Shown here: positions 1 through 11,539 of the stretch, piece by piece
Position numbering within the stretch: position 1 is the stretch's first letter
How the letters are laid out: each line of letters opens with the position of its first letter
From: Massospora cicadina
Taxonomy: Eukaryota; Entomophthoromycota; Entomophthoromycetes; Entomophthorales; Entomophthoraceae
Direction: 5' to 3'
Assembly: GCA_022478985.1 (NCBI GenBank)
Contig: JAKSZP010008019.1
Coordinates: 62,001-126,000 of the forward strand
Length of the DNA: 64,000 nt
Notes under the pieces: generated by a model
Databases searched by the model: none
The model's input: the letters and a program-made list of their open reading frames with translations, nothing else
What the model was told of the DNA's origin: nothing
Made by a program: the position numbers and the translations under genes

Positions 1-327
1 ATACCAGTTTATTAGTTTAAAATCTAATATCAATAAACAAGATATTTTAAAAAACATAACTTTATCATATTTCTAAGAAATATATATTTATTACCTCGTT
101 TCAATATCTCACTGTCACATTCTCTTGTACCAAACTATATAAAACTTTCCTGTTGCCTAATGACAAGTAGGTAATCATGTCAGACCGACCTATCCAATAT
201 CAAGTGTATTTGCTCTTGTTTTATTTTATAAATATGTCAAATATGACAACATCTTTAATTCTCATGTCTGGTAGCACTACATACTTGCTACATTTGTTGT
301 CATAAGAACTTATTATTATGCTCTTTA
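1..327. other. AT-rich sequence without recognisable gene
   Basis: Low-complexity AT-rich DNA with stops in every frame. It is the left flank of the ORF1-only element at 344-2236 and probably part of the same old AT-rich repeat that resumes at 2253. Nothing else is recognisable. Confidence 0.6.
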
Positions 328-343
328 ATAGTTTAATGTTTGG
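328..343 (+). repeat. Target site duplication, left copy (16 bp)
   Basis: ATAGTTTAATGTTTGG at 328-343 is repeated exactly at 2237-2252 and brackets the ORF1-only element. A perfect 16-bp duplication is the footprint of target-primed reverse transcription and fixes both element ends. Confidence 0.95.
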
Positions 344-2236
344 AACTTTCTTTTACCGCTCAAAGTCACTTTTGAGCAATTTTAAATTTAAAGTTTTATT
401 TATCCACAGCCATCTGCCCAAACCTATTCTTTGATGTCCTTGGCTCCGCCGCCTACCACCCCAGTGTGGGGCAGCAGTGCACCCCCACCTAATGTTTTCT
501 GCCTCACGGGCAAGCGCGTTCAGATGGGCTCAAACAGCCCACCCACTGCTTCCAACCATTTTGTCCCCCCACGAGACTTCGCGCTCCACCTGGCGCGCGT
601 CCACCCTTCTCGCCCCCATCCTCTCGCCCTCCCTCGCTCTGCCATTCGCTATTGCCTCAGAGTGGACTATGGGCGTTTGTTCCCATATGCTGATAAGGCA
701 ATTATTGAGCTAGCCACTGCGGCCTTTGCGCCAGCTGGCTTTATAGACTTCCGCCCTTTTAAGGGCTACTTTGACGTTGGGTTCCAATCTGAGGAGGATG
801 CTGAAGCGGCAGCACAAACTCCTCTAATTTATAAAAAAACCCCATTCTCACAACCCGTACTCGCCTCCCTTCAGACATCATACTGGTGGTATCCTTTGCA
901 AATCTCCCATCCCACCTTCCACCCCAGGTTTTGTATGACCAGTTGGTCGCGGGGCTCATGGCTTATGACACTCAGCCCAACCTCATCTTTGCCATTCCAT
1001 CTGGTGCAGAGCGCCTTGCTGCTCCTCGGGCAACAGCCACCATCATACCACACCACCCTACCATAGCCCAACAAATCCCACCCCGCGCTAGTGTGGCTGC
1101 AGCGCCTGATCATTTCTTTTGGGCTCAGGTTGATAATGGTAGGCAGATTTGTTCCCTCTGCTTTGGCCTTGACCATGAAAAAAGAGCGTGCCCTCAGGCC
1201 AAGTCCGCTGCTGTGGCTTCTGAGCCTCCTTCTGGAGGTTCAGTATAGTGCGCTTTGCTGCCCCCTCCCACCCTCCAATCTCATTCAGTGGGCCCACATG
1301 GAAAATCAGCCCCCCCAAAACCTCCAGCTTCACTCTCCCACCTAAATCTACCCCAGCCAATCAGAGCAATGCTTGGACCACCATTGGCACCCAAGCAGCT
1401 TCCCATTTGCCCAATCTCACCCACCCAAATTCGAACACCACTATTCCAGTGAACCAAAATCCATGGGATCTATTGGCTGAAACTGACGAATCAGGTAATG
1501 TCCTCATTAGTAAGCATACAGGTCAACCTCTCCACCAAGGTGATTATGGTCGGGCAGAATTTTTCCTTCCTGACTTTGATGAAACCCCTACTCCTTGCCA
1601 TTTTGCTCCTCTGCCCAATACAGCCCCCTTCCAAAGTGATCACCAGCTCGCCTTAGCTGCAATGGCCTCTCCTCATTGCCTGAAACTACGCACCATGGTG
1701 GCCCAGTTAGTGGCTCAGCTCCAGCATGGCCTGCCCACCCTCTTCTTCCCCCCTGACTTCCCTGAATCTCCCTGCAGTGACATCTTGAAACTATTCGATG
1801 TTGCTGAAGTTGCTGTTATGAATGTCACAACAATTGCTTCATTCAACCCCTCAGCCAAAATCACCCGCCACAGTATCTCCCTTTTCACCCAACTTCCTGA
1901 AGCCCGCAAAGAAGCTGAAGTTCTCCTCGCAGCTTTTGTTGAAACACTTTCCCATCATTATCTTGATGCGGAAGAGGAAAACTCCTACTACGCTGACCTC
2001 AACCCCCACTATGAGATGCCCCAACACCCTGGCTCTCAGCTATGATCTGGTACTGTAACCAACATCCCTTGATCGAGGTGGGTCTTTCTGAAAACCAACC
2101 CCCCGACCCCTCCTCACCCTCTGCCATGGTGGGTTAGCAGTTTCTTCTTCCCACCTGGTTGGTAATTTTGTTTTGTCATTTTGAGTGTTGTGTTTGGTAC
2201 TGTCCGTCCCCTGGTTGGCGTACCTCAAATAATTTG
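344..2236 (+). mobile_element. ORF1-only LINE-type retroposon, copy I (B-type 3' end)
   Basis: A complete 1893-bp insertion between perfect 16-bp direct repeats. The 5' end begins AACTTTCTTTTACC and then forms a hairpin, GCTCAA paired with TTGAGC. It encodes one ORF1-like zinc-knuckle protein and no endonuclease or reverse transcriptase. The 3' end (about 2199-2236) reads TGTCCGTCCCCTGG...ACCTCAAATAATTT and resembles the 3' end of LINE B at 46921-46968. It is organised like the mammalian 'half-LINE' (HAL1), so it probably depends on LINE B enzymes. That dependence is inferred; the boundaries are seen. Confidence 0.9.
434..2045 (+). pseudogene. ORF1-like RNA-binding protein of ORF1-only element, frameshifted
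   Basis: Translation starts at ATG 434 (MSLAPPPTTPVWG), runs to about 900, continues in another frame to a TAG at 1246-1248, then continues in a third frame from 1248 to 2045. In order it shows a Pro/Ser-rich N-terminus, an RRM-like stretch (FIDFRPFKGYFDVGF, near 740), a second conserved block (PSHLPPQVLYDQL), a CCHC knuckle C-SL-C-FGLD-H-EKRA-C near 1150, and a C-terminal part of about 260 residues rich in predicted helix. Order and spacing match ORF1 of LINEs A and B in this window. It would bind element RNA. At least two frame breaks mean this copy is dead. Confidence 0.8.
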
Positions 2237-2252
2237 ATAGTTTAATGTTTGG
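2237..2252 (+). repeat. Target site duplication, right copy (16 bp)
   Basis: Exact repeat of 328-343, immediately after the TCAAATAATTTG tail of the ORF1-only element. Confidence 0.95.
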
Positions 2253-4316
2253 CTTGTATACCTTTCAGTATTAGTTAAATTATTAAAAAATAAATTTCTT
2301 TTATGTGATTAAATTTCTAGAGCTATTTACCAGTGTCATTTTCCTTTATCATCAGGGTGCACCTCATAAGAGCTTGAAGCTCTTCAGGATTCAATTGGGA
2401 TTAAGGTGGCACTTGCTTTTATGTAAGTTTTTATAGTCCATCATAAGACCCATTAGTAAAATTATAAGTTTGTATTAGTTGTTATGGTTCAAGTGTCTTA
2501 TGTTGGTTGCCTATTTATTATCCTTGTCAGAGATATGAATTTTTGCCCTTTCAAGAAGCATACCCGGTGTCTAGTAGCTGAAATCATTTAAATAATAATT
2601 ATACTTTATGGAGAATTAGATAAATAACTCCAAAGTTCGCCCCACACTAACTTAAATTTAGTAATGTCACTTAAGGAAAAATGAGCCTCTATAGACATGA
2701 AGGAAAATTTGATTTATAAAAGTAATTTTCCAACCAAACAGAAGCCAGAAATAAGTAAAATCTACCAACAAAACCACTTTAAAGATAGCTGATTGATTGG
2801 TTTTTTTATCATAGTAATAATGAAGATGTCACTAAATGTCCAATTTAACAAAAAAACATTGAATTGGGACAGAATGAATATATATTTCAAAGAGTTCTTA
2901 TTGGATAAAAAAACTATGAGATCTAAATTGTAGCCTCTCATTTTTAAATGTGATAACTCAGATAAACAATGCTTTTATTGGTAAAAAAGTTTAGATAAAA
3001 GATGAGACATTAATGAAATTGGAACTTATTGTCAGATTTAGTGGATCAACAAAATAATTAATAGGCCCAATAGCAATAAACTAAAAGCTTTTATTGAATC
3101 CAGAGTCTTGCAATCCAGTAAAATAAATGCAACTCTCATAAGTGTGAATTACATCTGCCTTTACATTTATTTCCCCTAACCACTTTAGTTGAAAAATCTT
3201 TTACATATGAAGTATTGCGTGTTAGTTTTTATCTTTGAATAAAGAAACATAATATTGTTTGATCTAAGGGAAATATAAATCTTCAATTATTACTAGACAA
3301 AGGATTGTTTGTATCTTGACCTTCTTTTCTGATTGTCAATACGATTTGTGGATTACTTTATAGCCCCAAATCATTAGGTAGTTGACAAGTTTTACAACTT
3401 TTGACGCTATCAGAATTGAGGAAATCCTGAGGTTTATCACCTGCTAGCAGCACCCTACCCATTATTTCTACAAAAGGTGTTCACTAAAGGGGCCCTGTAC
3501 ACCACAATTTATAACTATCAATAATCAGAAATGGAAGATGCACCCGCCTTTAGCATTAATAAATATATCAAGGTGGGAGCATAAAAGATTATGAGAGGAT
3601 GGATGGATGGGCTTCCTGCTTTTATGTTTGAAGGCAAACAATTTATCCATGTTGTCATACCAAAAATCTGACCATATTACCTGGCCTTTTGCCATAGTAA
3701 TTAGAGATTTAACTAAAGGCATTTTAACCCTTGGGACATTTCATCCCGTGAGATAGGTTCTTTCCTTGAGGATTGTTTGGTGTTCCTCTACAAAACCAGA
3801 ACTCTCCTGAATACCTATTATCACCAAACTAATCTGGTATCTTACATCTGAAAATTCGCCCACTCTGCCATGTTACATAAGGTATATATATTCAGAATGT
3901 ATAACAAATTGCTCTAGCGTCATATAGTTGCTCATGAAACCTTAGAAAACACGCCTATGATAGCTATATTCTTTGGCGTCAAGTCATGCAGAAATATAAA
4001 CTGGACTAGAGATTAGAACCAAAGATTTTTTATTTAGCTTCATAATCAAATTATTACAAATGATTCTGGTGTTAGTGCATGGAAGAAGCTATTATTATAT
4101 TCTGTATCAAGTTGGTTAAGTATGCCGCCAAGACCCATTATTTGCTTGAAGGATTTTCAAAAGAACTCATCATACCTGAAACATAATCTCATAGAAATCC
4201 TTTGTTCCAAGCTTCTACCAATTGAGATGGTAAAAAGAAACTTGCTAATTCAAACAAAAATTATCTCAGGCCTTATCTCACCTTGAGGAGCTTGAGAGTA
4301 GCCCTCCCAACTTATA
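2253..4316. other. AT-rich non-coding repeat 'R', copy 1
   Basis: No credible gene in any frame. Blocks match, in the same order, sequence at 41384-41708, 46984-47412 and 52255-52544: for example CCCCACACTAACTTA at 2641 and 41511, AATAGGCCCAATAGCAATAA near 3061 and 47191, and TTACTAGA...TTGTTT near 3290 and 52268. It is therefore one copy of a dispersed repeat about 2 kb long. A purine-rich stretch (4284-4300) precedes the LTR at 4317, and the second copy lies beyond the pol end of gypsy C, so it may be the 3' non-coding part of that family. That link is inferred. Confidence 0.5.
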
Positions 4317-5148
4317 TGTTCTTTAGTTTGGGTAAAGCATTAAACTTTTGGGGTTACAAAATAACTATCACTTAAAAAACTGGCAATTTACTTATTATTG
4401 CTACTTTTATTGCTTTATACTTACCATTCAATGTTTAATCAGACCTAAGGTCCAAAATCACTAACAATCTCATATATAAAGCACTAAGCGATTTCTCATA
4501 GTAACGCCAGATTTACAACCAAATGAATTCTGGATATATCCCCCCATTAGTGTTCCACTAGCTGATGAGATAGGTAGGAATGCCCAAGCTAACTTAGTAT
4601 CATCTTGATAGTATGCCAGGCTGAATTAATGTTAATCTCCTATATCTCCTCATTAACCACCCTATGCTACCCATTATACCTTACTCTCTATTGGCTATCT
4701 AATGACAGATAATGGAAACCACCTAACTGTGCTACCATATTGATCTCAGTTTAGCTCACAATGATGAATCCTGATATACTCCAACTCTGAACCTGGACTG
4801 TGCCATCACTTTTTACATTCATGAATTAAACCCCATCCTCAAACGTAACATGCGCATATCTTTCATCTCATTCTTTATTGTTCCCTGGTACTTTAAATAG
4901 CACCAACCTTTTTATTCATAAGAAACTTTTTACTCCTTATATTTATCTTCAAAAAATAAAAAATCGTTGGGCTTGGAGTAAATAACTACTATACCAGGAG
5001 CTTTAGGTATTGAGTATTGTATAGCTCTTTGTATGGTATTCTGAGGAAGTAACCTCATTGCAAGACAAAGTTGTTACAATTGTTTAAGATAATGATAACG
5101 GGAAAGAACTACACCAGTGCAAGTAGAGTGCTTGTCTCGCGCTCTACA
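4317..5148 (+). repeat. 5' LTR of B1
   Basis: Starts TGTTCTTTAG and ends CTCTACA, 832 bp. Landmarks shared with the other B LTRs include AAGCACTAAGCGATTTC (near 4480), GTTCCACTAGCTGATGAG (near 4552), ACCTGGACTGTGCCATCAC (near 4792) and TCCCTGGTACTT. Four bases separate its end from a TGG primer binding site. Confidence 0.75.
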
Positions 5149-5152
5149 AATG

Positions 5153-5170
5153 TGGTTCTCACTACAGGGG
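5153..5170 (+). promoter_or_regulatory. Primer binding site of B1
   Basis: TGGTTCTCACTACAGGGG lies four bases after the 5' LTR. It begins with TGG, as expected for pairing with a tRNA CCA end. Nearly the same sequence follows the gypsy-A LTRs at 19683, 33093 and 61318 and the B3 LTR at 51391. I could not identify the tRNA. Confidence 0.7.
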
Positions 5171-5397
5171 TTGGGACTCAGGGAATCAACTCCAAACTGG
5201 CCCATTAATAATCAGGGCCCCAAAGCACCCAGCAAGTTATTAGGTCTTAAAGGCCAAGGTAAGCTAAACTAGGAAAAGAGTTTGTGAGAAACAGTATTCT
5301 ATTAATATAATAAACTTCAAGGTATTTATAGGACCTCAATGGATTGAGAATGGGAGGATTTGGGATAGGAAAGTCTTGTCATTGATTGCTGACAACA

Positions 5398-5707
5398 ATT
5401 GAGATAAATATAAATAAATAATACAAGGTGATTGGGACCATTCTCAGCATAATTCACTGGTGTGCTAAAAAGGGTTACTTGATTGGGGTGCAAGCACCAA
5501 AAGGGATTTTGCCAGGACCCAATTAGGGTTTGACATCCTCAGCATTAGTTGCCAGTGTCAAATTAATAATTAATTTAATATTATTGGGGCAAATACCTGA
5601 TACTTCAAATCAGGCTCAACCCAATTTAATGTGGAACCCAATCCAGCATCCACCTGTAGGCAGGTTACAACCCCTAGTCAGGGGCTTCCCCCAATAAAGG
5701 GAAATTC
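5398..5707 (+). mobile_element. Possible LINE-B-type tail or SINE insertion in B1
   Basis: The stretch ends AACCCCTAGTCAGGGGC followed by TTCCCCCAATAAAGGG, resembling the LINE B 3' end (CCCCTGGTCAGC..TTCCCCACAATAAA in the minus copy). An 8-bp repeat TGACAACA brackets it (5390-5397 and 5708-5715). The repeat is short and the 5' part is unrecognised, so the limits are tentative. Confidence 0.4.
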
Positions 5708-6274
5708 TGACAACAGGGGTGTAGTAGCAGAAGACATGATTTTTGAGCTGAAAGAGTTTTGGAAATATATAAAAAGATATCTACCAAACTCAAACCTATG
5801 ATGAGATTTTAGAGGTTACGTCATAGTGATGTGATCCGCAGCTCAGCAGAATGAGGCGCCAGCTATAAAAAAGAATTGTAAACTGGAATGGCACCTGTTT
5901 TTGCATTCCAACAAACAACAACTCAAGATAATTTTTATTGTGAAGCTGAATATGCATTTTCCTCTCCATTTCATATGAAAGTGATGAGGAAACGCAAAGG
6001 CTATACTCCACATATGCAACTATAGATAAAAGTTTTCAGAGTATTTATCACACGCTGTTGTAGCTTCATGAGATATAGGCATTCGTACCTCCTGACTAAA
6101 AATAGAGCTTGACAAGTTAAACTTAATAACTTTACACCTATTTCACTAAGCACGCTGAGACTTTTTGCTACTTTAATGAGAAAATCTGAAAATCCACACC
6201 TAAATGCTTCAGCACACTTTGTTCCCTTGCGCTGAAGCTCCTCTGTTTTCTGGTAATAGAAATTATAATTACCA

Positions 6275-6760
6275 GCCTGAAATGTTCAGCGCCCTCTCAG
6301 CTTTCCTGCGTCAATATTCCTTACTGGTTTCCAATGAACCAGCCAACCCAGATGCCTCAGTGCCCTCACCGTTTCTCTTATGAAACAGCCAAGCCAAATG
6401 CCTTGACGACCACTCATTTCTCTGCGCCAATTCTTCTCACTATTTTGCTGACAAAACAGCAAATTCAAATGCCTCAGCGCCCTTATCACCTCTCTGCACT
6501 GAACTTCCCACTATTTTGCTGATGAAACAGCCAACTCAAATGCCTCAGCGCCCTTCTCATATCACTGTGCTGATGCTCCTCACTGTTTCACCAACAGAAC
6601 AGCCAACACCGGTGCCTTAGCACTCACTCTGTTTCCTTACACCAAAGCACTTTGCTGTTCAGATGACAAAGTTGGAGCAGCCATTTGAATGTCTTGACGC
6701 ACCTTTGTTGTTCCTCATGCCAAAACTTCTCAATGCTCTGACCAAAAATTAAGCCAGCAA
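6275..6760 (+). repeat. Tandem hairpin array of B1, about six units
   Basis: Imperfect units of about 70-75 bp around a core AAATGCCTCAGCGCCCTT, each followed by TTTCTCTGCGC-like sequence and then a small inverted repeat. Paired arms differ between units yet stay complementary: CTGGTT/AACCAG (6324-6342), GTTTC/GAAAC (6371-6386) and TTTTG/CAAAA (6443-6456). Homologous arrays lie in B2 and B3. Confidence 0.8.
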
Positions 6761-8103
6761 AACCCATTTTGCCCTTATATCAATATTTATTAAAAAATAT
6801 TTTATATATAATTTGTTCTTTACTTATATTTTTGTTTTTCTTTTAGCATAACAAAAATTAAATTCTCTAGCCTGTTACAACTAAAGAATGAAGGTTTTAA
6901 GTTAATACCTGACCGGCTTTTTATATTTAAGCAAAGTTGTGCTATAAATCTGTCACCCTTGATGCGTTGGTCAACCCAGGTGACCAATATACCTTCCATT
7001 TTCTATTAAGATGATTTATCTGTCAACTCCACAATGACTGATCCTGGAATAAGAATCATTTATGAACTTCTCAGCCACTTTCTTGAATTCATGCGATAAA
7101 ATTCAAAAAATATCACTTTAACTGACATGCCAGCTGGGCCAAACAACCAAAGTAGTATCTTTCATTATTTTGGCCCTTACCTTAATTATGCTCAACCAAC
7201 ACCATTATTTTATTTTCATATCTATTTGTTGATGCAGCAAACTTCCATCCAACACTTAAAGCTAAATGTGAATCTCCTACCGCCCTTTTGAGTTAAAGTG
7301 AGGCCACAATCAATATTCCTTGCCACCTCCCGTACTTCAACTATGCAAAGCTTTTAGAGTGCTTTACCTTTGCTGTTTTGACGTTTACCTTAGATCTGTT
7401 AGCCCAACGCCTCTCAATATAAGTTTAAATTTACCTATTGACATCACAAACCCACATCTTTTAAATGATTTCTGCTATCAAGATAAATCAGCTGACCAAA
7501 GTATGCCTTTATCAGTGCCATGATTGTTGCTCAGCTTAGCCACTATGCATGTCCCAGTTTGCTGACTTCTCATGCACGCTTAGCCCTGCCAAAATCGCCT
7601 CACCATTATGGATGAAACTACCATCCTTGTCAATTATGCAACTGATGCTTACATGCCAAACTTTCAAGCACCCTCACCACAAACTTTTAAATTGGAAGAT
7701 TTAGATACCAGCTACAGGTTCCTCTCCCAAAATCCAAATGACTTTGGGGCTCAACCCTCATTGATGACTCATCTGGCCCTACCCACTTATTTCTACACAT
7801 TAGTTACTATCTGAAAAATAATTGCTCTACAACCCTCCCTGACCACTTCATATCAGTTTCTCTGTCTTGTCTCTGGCACAGATTGTTCAGCTACATCCTC
7901 TCAAGTTACTTTTTGAGCTCACGCCCCTGACTGAGTTTCTACATGCATTGTTTGTGCTGAGCTTTGGTGGGGGTATAGAGATAATAATAGAATAGCCCCC
8001 CATAGTTGCCACCTCTTTGCTGCCACACATACCCTAAGCGCTTTTGTTATTTCCCTAATACCTTAGCCAATCAACCCTGGTAAATCATTGTTTCCCTCAG
8101 TTG
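6761..8103. other. B1 internal region after the array, no intact gene
   Basis: AT-rich sequence collinear with B2 15730-16660, for example ATTCCTTGCC...CTATTTTGAC-type blocks near 7315 and 16053. Only short open stretches occur (7320-7523, 7608-7814) and none matches a family I recognise. The homology shows this part belonged to the element. Confidence 0.5.
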
Positions 8104-8119
8104 AGGCTTGAGGGGGTTC
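8104..8119 (+). promoter_or_regulatory. Polypurine tract of B1
   Basis: GAGGCTTGAGGGGGTTC abuts the TGTTAAGATTTGC start of the 3' LTR. The same tract precedes the B2 3' LTR (16664-16681) and, reversed, the B3 3' LTR (48616-48640). It would prime plus-strand DNA synthesis. Confidence 0.7.
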
Positions 8120-9670
8120 TGTTAAGATTTGCTCTAGTTCATGTGAAGCCTCAACATTGGGGTTATAGATTAATCATTATCATAACTAATGTCAATCTAA
8201 TATTTATTGCACTAAAAATTGGTCTTTACTTACTATTTAATGGGTAATCTGGATTAAGGCCTCAAATCACTAATAATCTCATATTTGGAAGCACTAAGCG
8301 ATTTTCCATTTTAATTACAAGTTTAGAAACACAAGAAATTCTGAATAATTTGCCCATTAGTGCTCCACTAGCTGATGAGTAGGGAGGAATGCCTAAGCTG
8401 ACCATATATCACCTTAATATTATGTTGTATTTTAAATTAGTATTAAACTCCTCTATTCTCTTCATTAAACACCATATGCTACTCATTATAACTTACTCTC
8501 TATTAGATTCTTAGTGACAGATAAAAAGTTTTAATTAACTGTTCTACCATACTGATCTCAGTCCAGCCCTCAATGAATGTCAAAATTTACCTTAGTAGGT
8601 GTGAAGCCTTGGCCTTAATCTTCTTAATGCAAGTATTTAGGCAACCTTAGCCTATATCTATTTATATTTATTTATTGGTTAATGCTTTAATTGGTTTAAG
8701 GCCCAGAGTTATCGTTGATGATTTTAAAAAGCATCAAACAAATTATAACATCAAATTGCCTCATTATACAATCCAGGATGATTCACCTTATAATGCTCCA
8801 CTAGCTGGTATGAACCAAGGTTTTTATTTAGCCTTATCTCGCATTATCACTAACTTTATTTTAACCATATACCCCTCTATCTATTTGGTAAAATCCATTT
8901 ATCAATATAGAAGGTCTAGGATAGTAAATACATGCCCTTTAACATGCTGATTCCATCTTGAACTCAAGACAAGCTAACTTGAGGTATACGGAAGATTTTA
9001 CCAATATCAAGGTCTGATATCCATGCTGAGAGTATATCCCTCTTTTATCATAATATTTCTGATAATTAATACATTATAAAATCGTGCTTCATTTTAACTC
9101 TAGTTGACAAACATCTGTCAAAGTGCATTTATTAATGCCTTATCAGAGGACTATTCCCGCTAAGAAGAGCTAAAGCGCTAATCTCCTTAGTGACAATGTA
9201 TTTCACTAGCAAGCCGCTTGTGCTAGTTTAACTTATAATTGTCTAGACTTTAAAGGACTACTGGCTAACGATCTGGAAAGTTTTGAAAAGAATATTAATC
9301 TACTCCCACCCTAAACCTGGAAAGTACCATCATCTTTTACATTTATAGATCAAACCCCACCCTCACATGTGGTATGCGCCTACCCCTCATCATATTCTAG
9401 ATTCTCCCTGGTACTTATATATTACCAACCTTTTTATTAATAAATTAACTATTGCTCCCAATTTTTATTTTTATTTTTTAAGATTCGTTGTTCCTGATGT
9501 AGAAATTTAGTATAGCAGGAACTGTAGAAATTGAGCATTGTATAATGCTTTGTGTGTTACATTGTAATTCACCTCGTTGCAGGACAGAGGCGTTACAAAC
9601 TGTGTAAAATCAATGGATTCCCGGAAGGAACTATACCTGTGCAAGTAGTGTGCTTGTCTTACACTCTACA
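8120..9670 (+). repeat. 3' LTR of B1, interrupted by a solo LTR
   Basis: Starts TGTTAAGATTTGC, ends CACTCTACA, and aligns along its length with 4317-5148. About 710 bp of extra sequence (8578-9290) sits between CCCTCAATGAA and ATTAATCTACTCC, which are adjacent in the 5' LTR. No primer binding site follows, as expected for a 3' LTR. Confidence 0.7.
8578..9290 (+). mobile_element. Solo B-family LTR nested in B1 3' LTR
   Basis: Begins TGTCAAAATTTACCTTAG...GTGTGAAGCCT, closely matching the host LTR start TGTTAAGATTTGCTCTAG...ATGTGAAGCCT, and contains the family landmark AATGCTCCACTAGCTGG (near 8793). It interrupts the B1 LTR. The right end is approximate and I could not settle a target duplication. 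The open stretch 8675-8950 inside it is probably chance. Confidence 0.6.
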
Positions 9671-10279
9671 CTCCCTCAAGGAACTCGTGGCTCTTTTTCC
9701 ATTTTTGCAGGCTAAAATCATACTAACGAAAAAGGAATTGAAGCTGAAGGCTTCCCATGAAGATGCCAAATATTTATACAATGATTTACTGAATGTGAAA
9801 GGTGGTTTCAAAGTTCTAAGAACGCTATAGAAGGGGATGTTTTGAAAAATATTTACAATAGTTTAGCTAAAGCGGTACTATTGTGATCAGGTTAAAAAAT
9901 CTAAATTCTAAAAGTTTTCACCCTCATGATGATTTTAGATGTGAGATAATTAATGTGGATTGTTTTAGGAGTGTCATTGGAATTGGAGACTAACATCCAT
10001 AAATTAAGTTTAAACTATTAAGCCTTTATGCAAGATATAAGAGCTTAAATGCTTGATAAAAGAACTCTATACTGATAGGATTGCTCTTAAAGTGAGAATG
10101 TCTCTCTGAGAGTCCACCAACCAATACCTGTCCTGAAGCATTGTAAACTCACTATATCCCATATAAGTTTAGATCAATTGGCACTCTCATATACTTGATC
10201 AACTGGATATACAATCTGAGGTCACTGGACGCAATACTCCTGCCATCCATGCTGTCACTGATGTTGAATTTGTACTTCC
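9671..10279. other. Unassigned sequence at the left of gypsy C
   Basis: Contains the end of an open stretch (9552-9830) translating LKELVALFPFLQAKIILTK and then AT-rich sequence with stops. No primer binding site follows the LTR end at 9670. It may be the start of gypsy C gag. I recognise no domain. Confidence 0.3.
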
Positions 10280-10870
10280 TATAACTACTCTAGACAATTT
10301 TATGCCTGTTGAGGTTATCACCGCCTTTTTTGTATTTCTATGATTCCGCCATAGAAGTATCAACCACCCACTTGAAAGTTAAAAAAATTCTCTCTTGTTT
10401 AAGTCAAAAGGATCAGGAGGTTATAGTGCTACATATGGATAGTTTTGGTACCTGGTCCAGAGTTAAAGAAAGTCCTTATCAACACATTTGGTTCAGATCT
10501 GAGTCTAATCTTTAAAAACAGATTTTCATGAGTTTTTTGCAAAAGAAAGAATCTATAGCTGCTTTTGCTGATTAATCCTATATTGAAGCCAAAACTCTGC
10601 TGACTCCTGAAATTCTCATTTTTAATAATGAATTAGCAGCTATCATGACTGGTTTGGCCCCATATCTTTCTTTAACTATACATATCACCTCTGTGAGACG
10701 CTATTTCTGAAATGTTTATGATATTAAAGACATCCTGTTGGATGTTTCAGATTTCCACAAACCTCAGACTACCCAAGGAGCTCAAACCAAACCTGAAGTT
10801 TTAATTATTGAAGATCAGAAGTCCAATAAAACTGAACAGCTTAAATGAAACTAATGTAATAAGCTTTAAT
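10280..10870 (+). pseudogene. Gag remnant of gypsy C
   Basis: Reading across stops gives SFLQKKESIAAFAD.SYIEA, then NELAAIMTGLAPYLSLTIHI and KDILLDVSDFHKPQTTQG, the helical capsid pattern (FLQLRQ...SYxxxF...FLxGL) of retrotransposon Gag. At least five stops interrupt about 190 codons. The nucleocapsid knuckle expected near 10850 has decayed beyond recognition. Confidence 0.6.
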
Positions 10871-11482
10871 TTTTAAGATCAACTACCATAAACAGTAGTC
10901 TGAGATAGGAGATTATAGAAAAGACTTGTAATCTTAGGGTTAGATACCCCTATTACCAAAAGATCTTTAGTACCTGACGAATCTCTTACTTCAATTGCAG
11001 ACCTAATTTATAAAAATACCTCTGAATAAAATATGGAGGGAGTTACAAAGATGCTGGTTAGTATTTTTTGATCTCTTACAGAAGTTGAGATTCTTACTTG
11101 TTTTATATGCCAATAGTGTAGATGATGCCATGTTACCAGAAAGAACCTACCGCAGTCAAATTTTGGGATGTCCTGAAGTCATTGAAATTGCTAGTGATGT
11201 AGACTAGTTATTGCCTTACTGATAATACCAAAAAGGGATTTTCATAGCCTACTATTCATCAAGTAACAATACCCTGAAGCCCCTCAAAATTCAATGCTAC
11301 TTTTCATCTCAAAAAGTTTTAGCTCTTCCTACCAGCTTTGGAGGACAATAATGAAGGTAGAAGTTGTTACTCAGAGAGTCAGAGTTATGGACATATTCAA
11401 TACAAGCTTATCAATCTATACCATATCAAAATCTCATTAAGAAGATTAAGCTGGCGCCTGAATTGATATATTCTCAAAAATA

Positions 11483-11505
11483 GGACCATCTAGCACTAAA
11501 AAAAA
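11483..11505 (+). mobile_element. 23-nt LINE-A tail insertion
   Basis: The 23 bases read GGACCATCTAGCACT plus an A-run, almost the same as the 3' terminus of LINE A (GGACCATCTAGTACT plus A-run, 28812-28833). Flanking 18-bp direct repeats GATATATTCTCAAAAATA (11465-11482) and GATATATTCTTAAAAATA (11506-11523) differ at one base. It is a complete retrotransposition event truncated almost to its tail. Confidence 0.85.
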
Positions 11506-11539
11506 GATATATTCTTAAAAATACAGGATTGCAGGTCCA

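Larger units (their letters stand above)
4317..9670 (+). mobile_element. Non-autonomous LTR retrotransposon B1
   Basis: Two related LTRs (4317-5148 and 8120-9670) flank an internal region with a primer binding site after the first and a purine tract before the second. The internal region has no gag, protease, RT or integrase, only short ORFs broken by stops, so it would depend on another element. It shares order and sequence with B2 (13311-17652) and minus-strand B3 (47413-52254), including a tandem hairpin array. A solo LTR and a SINE or LINE tail have inserted into it. I saw no clear 5-bp target duplication at the outer ends. Confidence 0.75.

Noticed and set aside
3597..3612. GGAT microsatellite
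   Set aside because: Only about three and a half units; too short to be notable.
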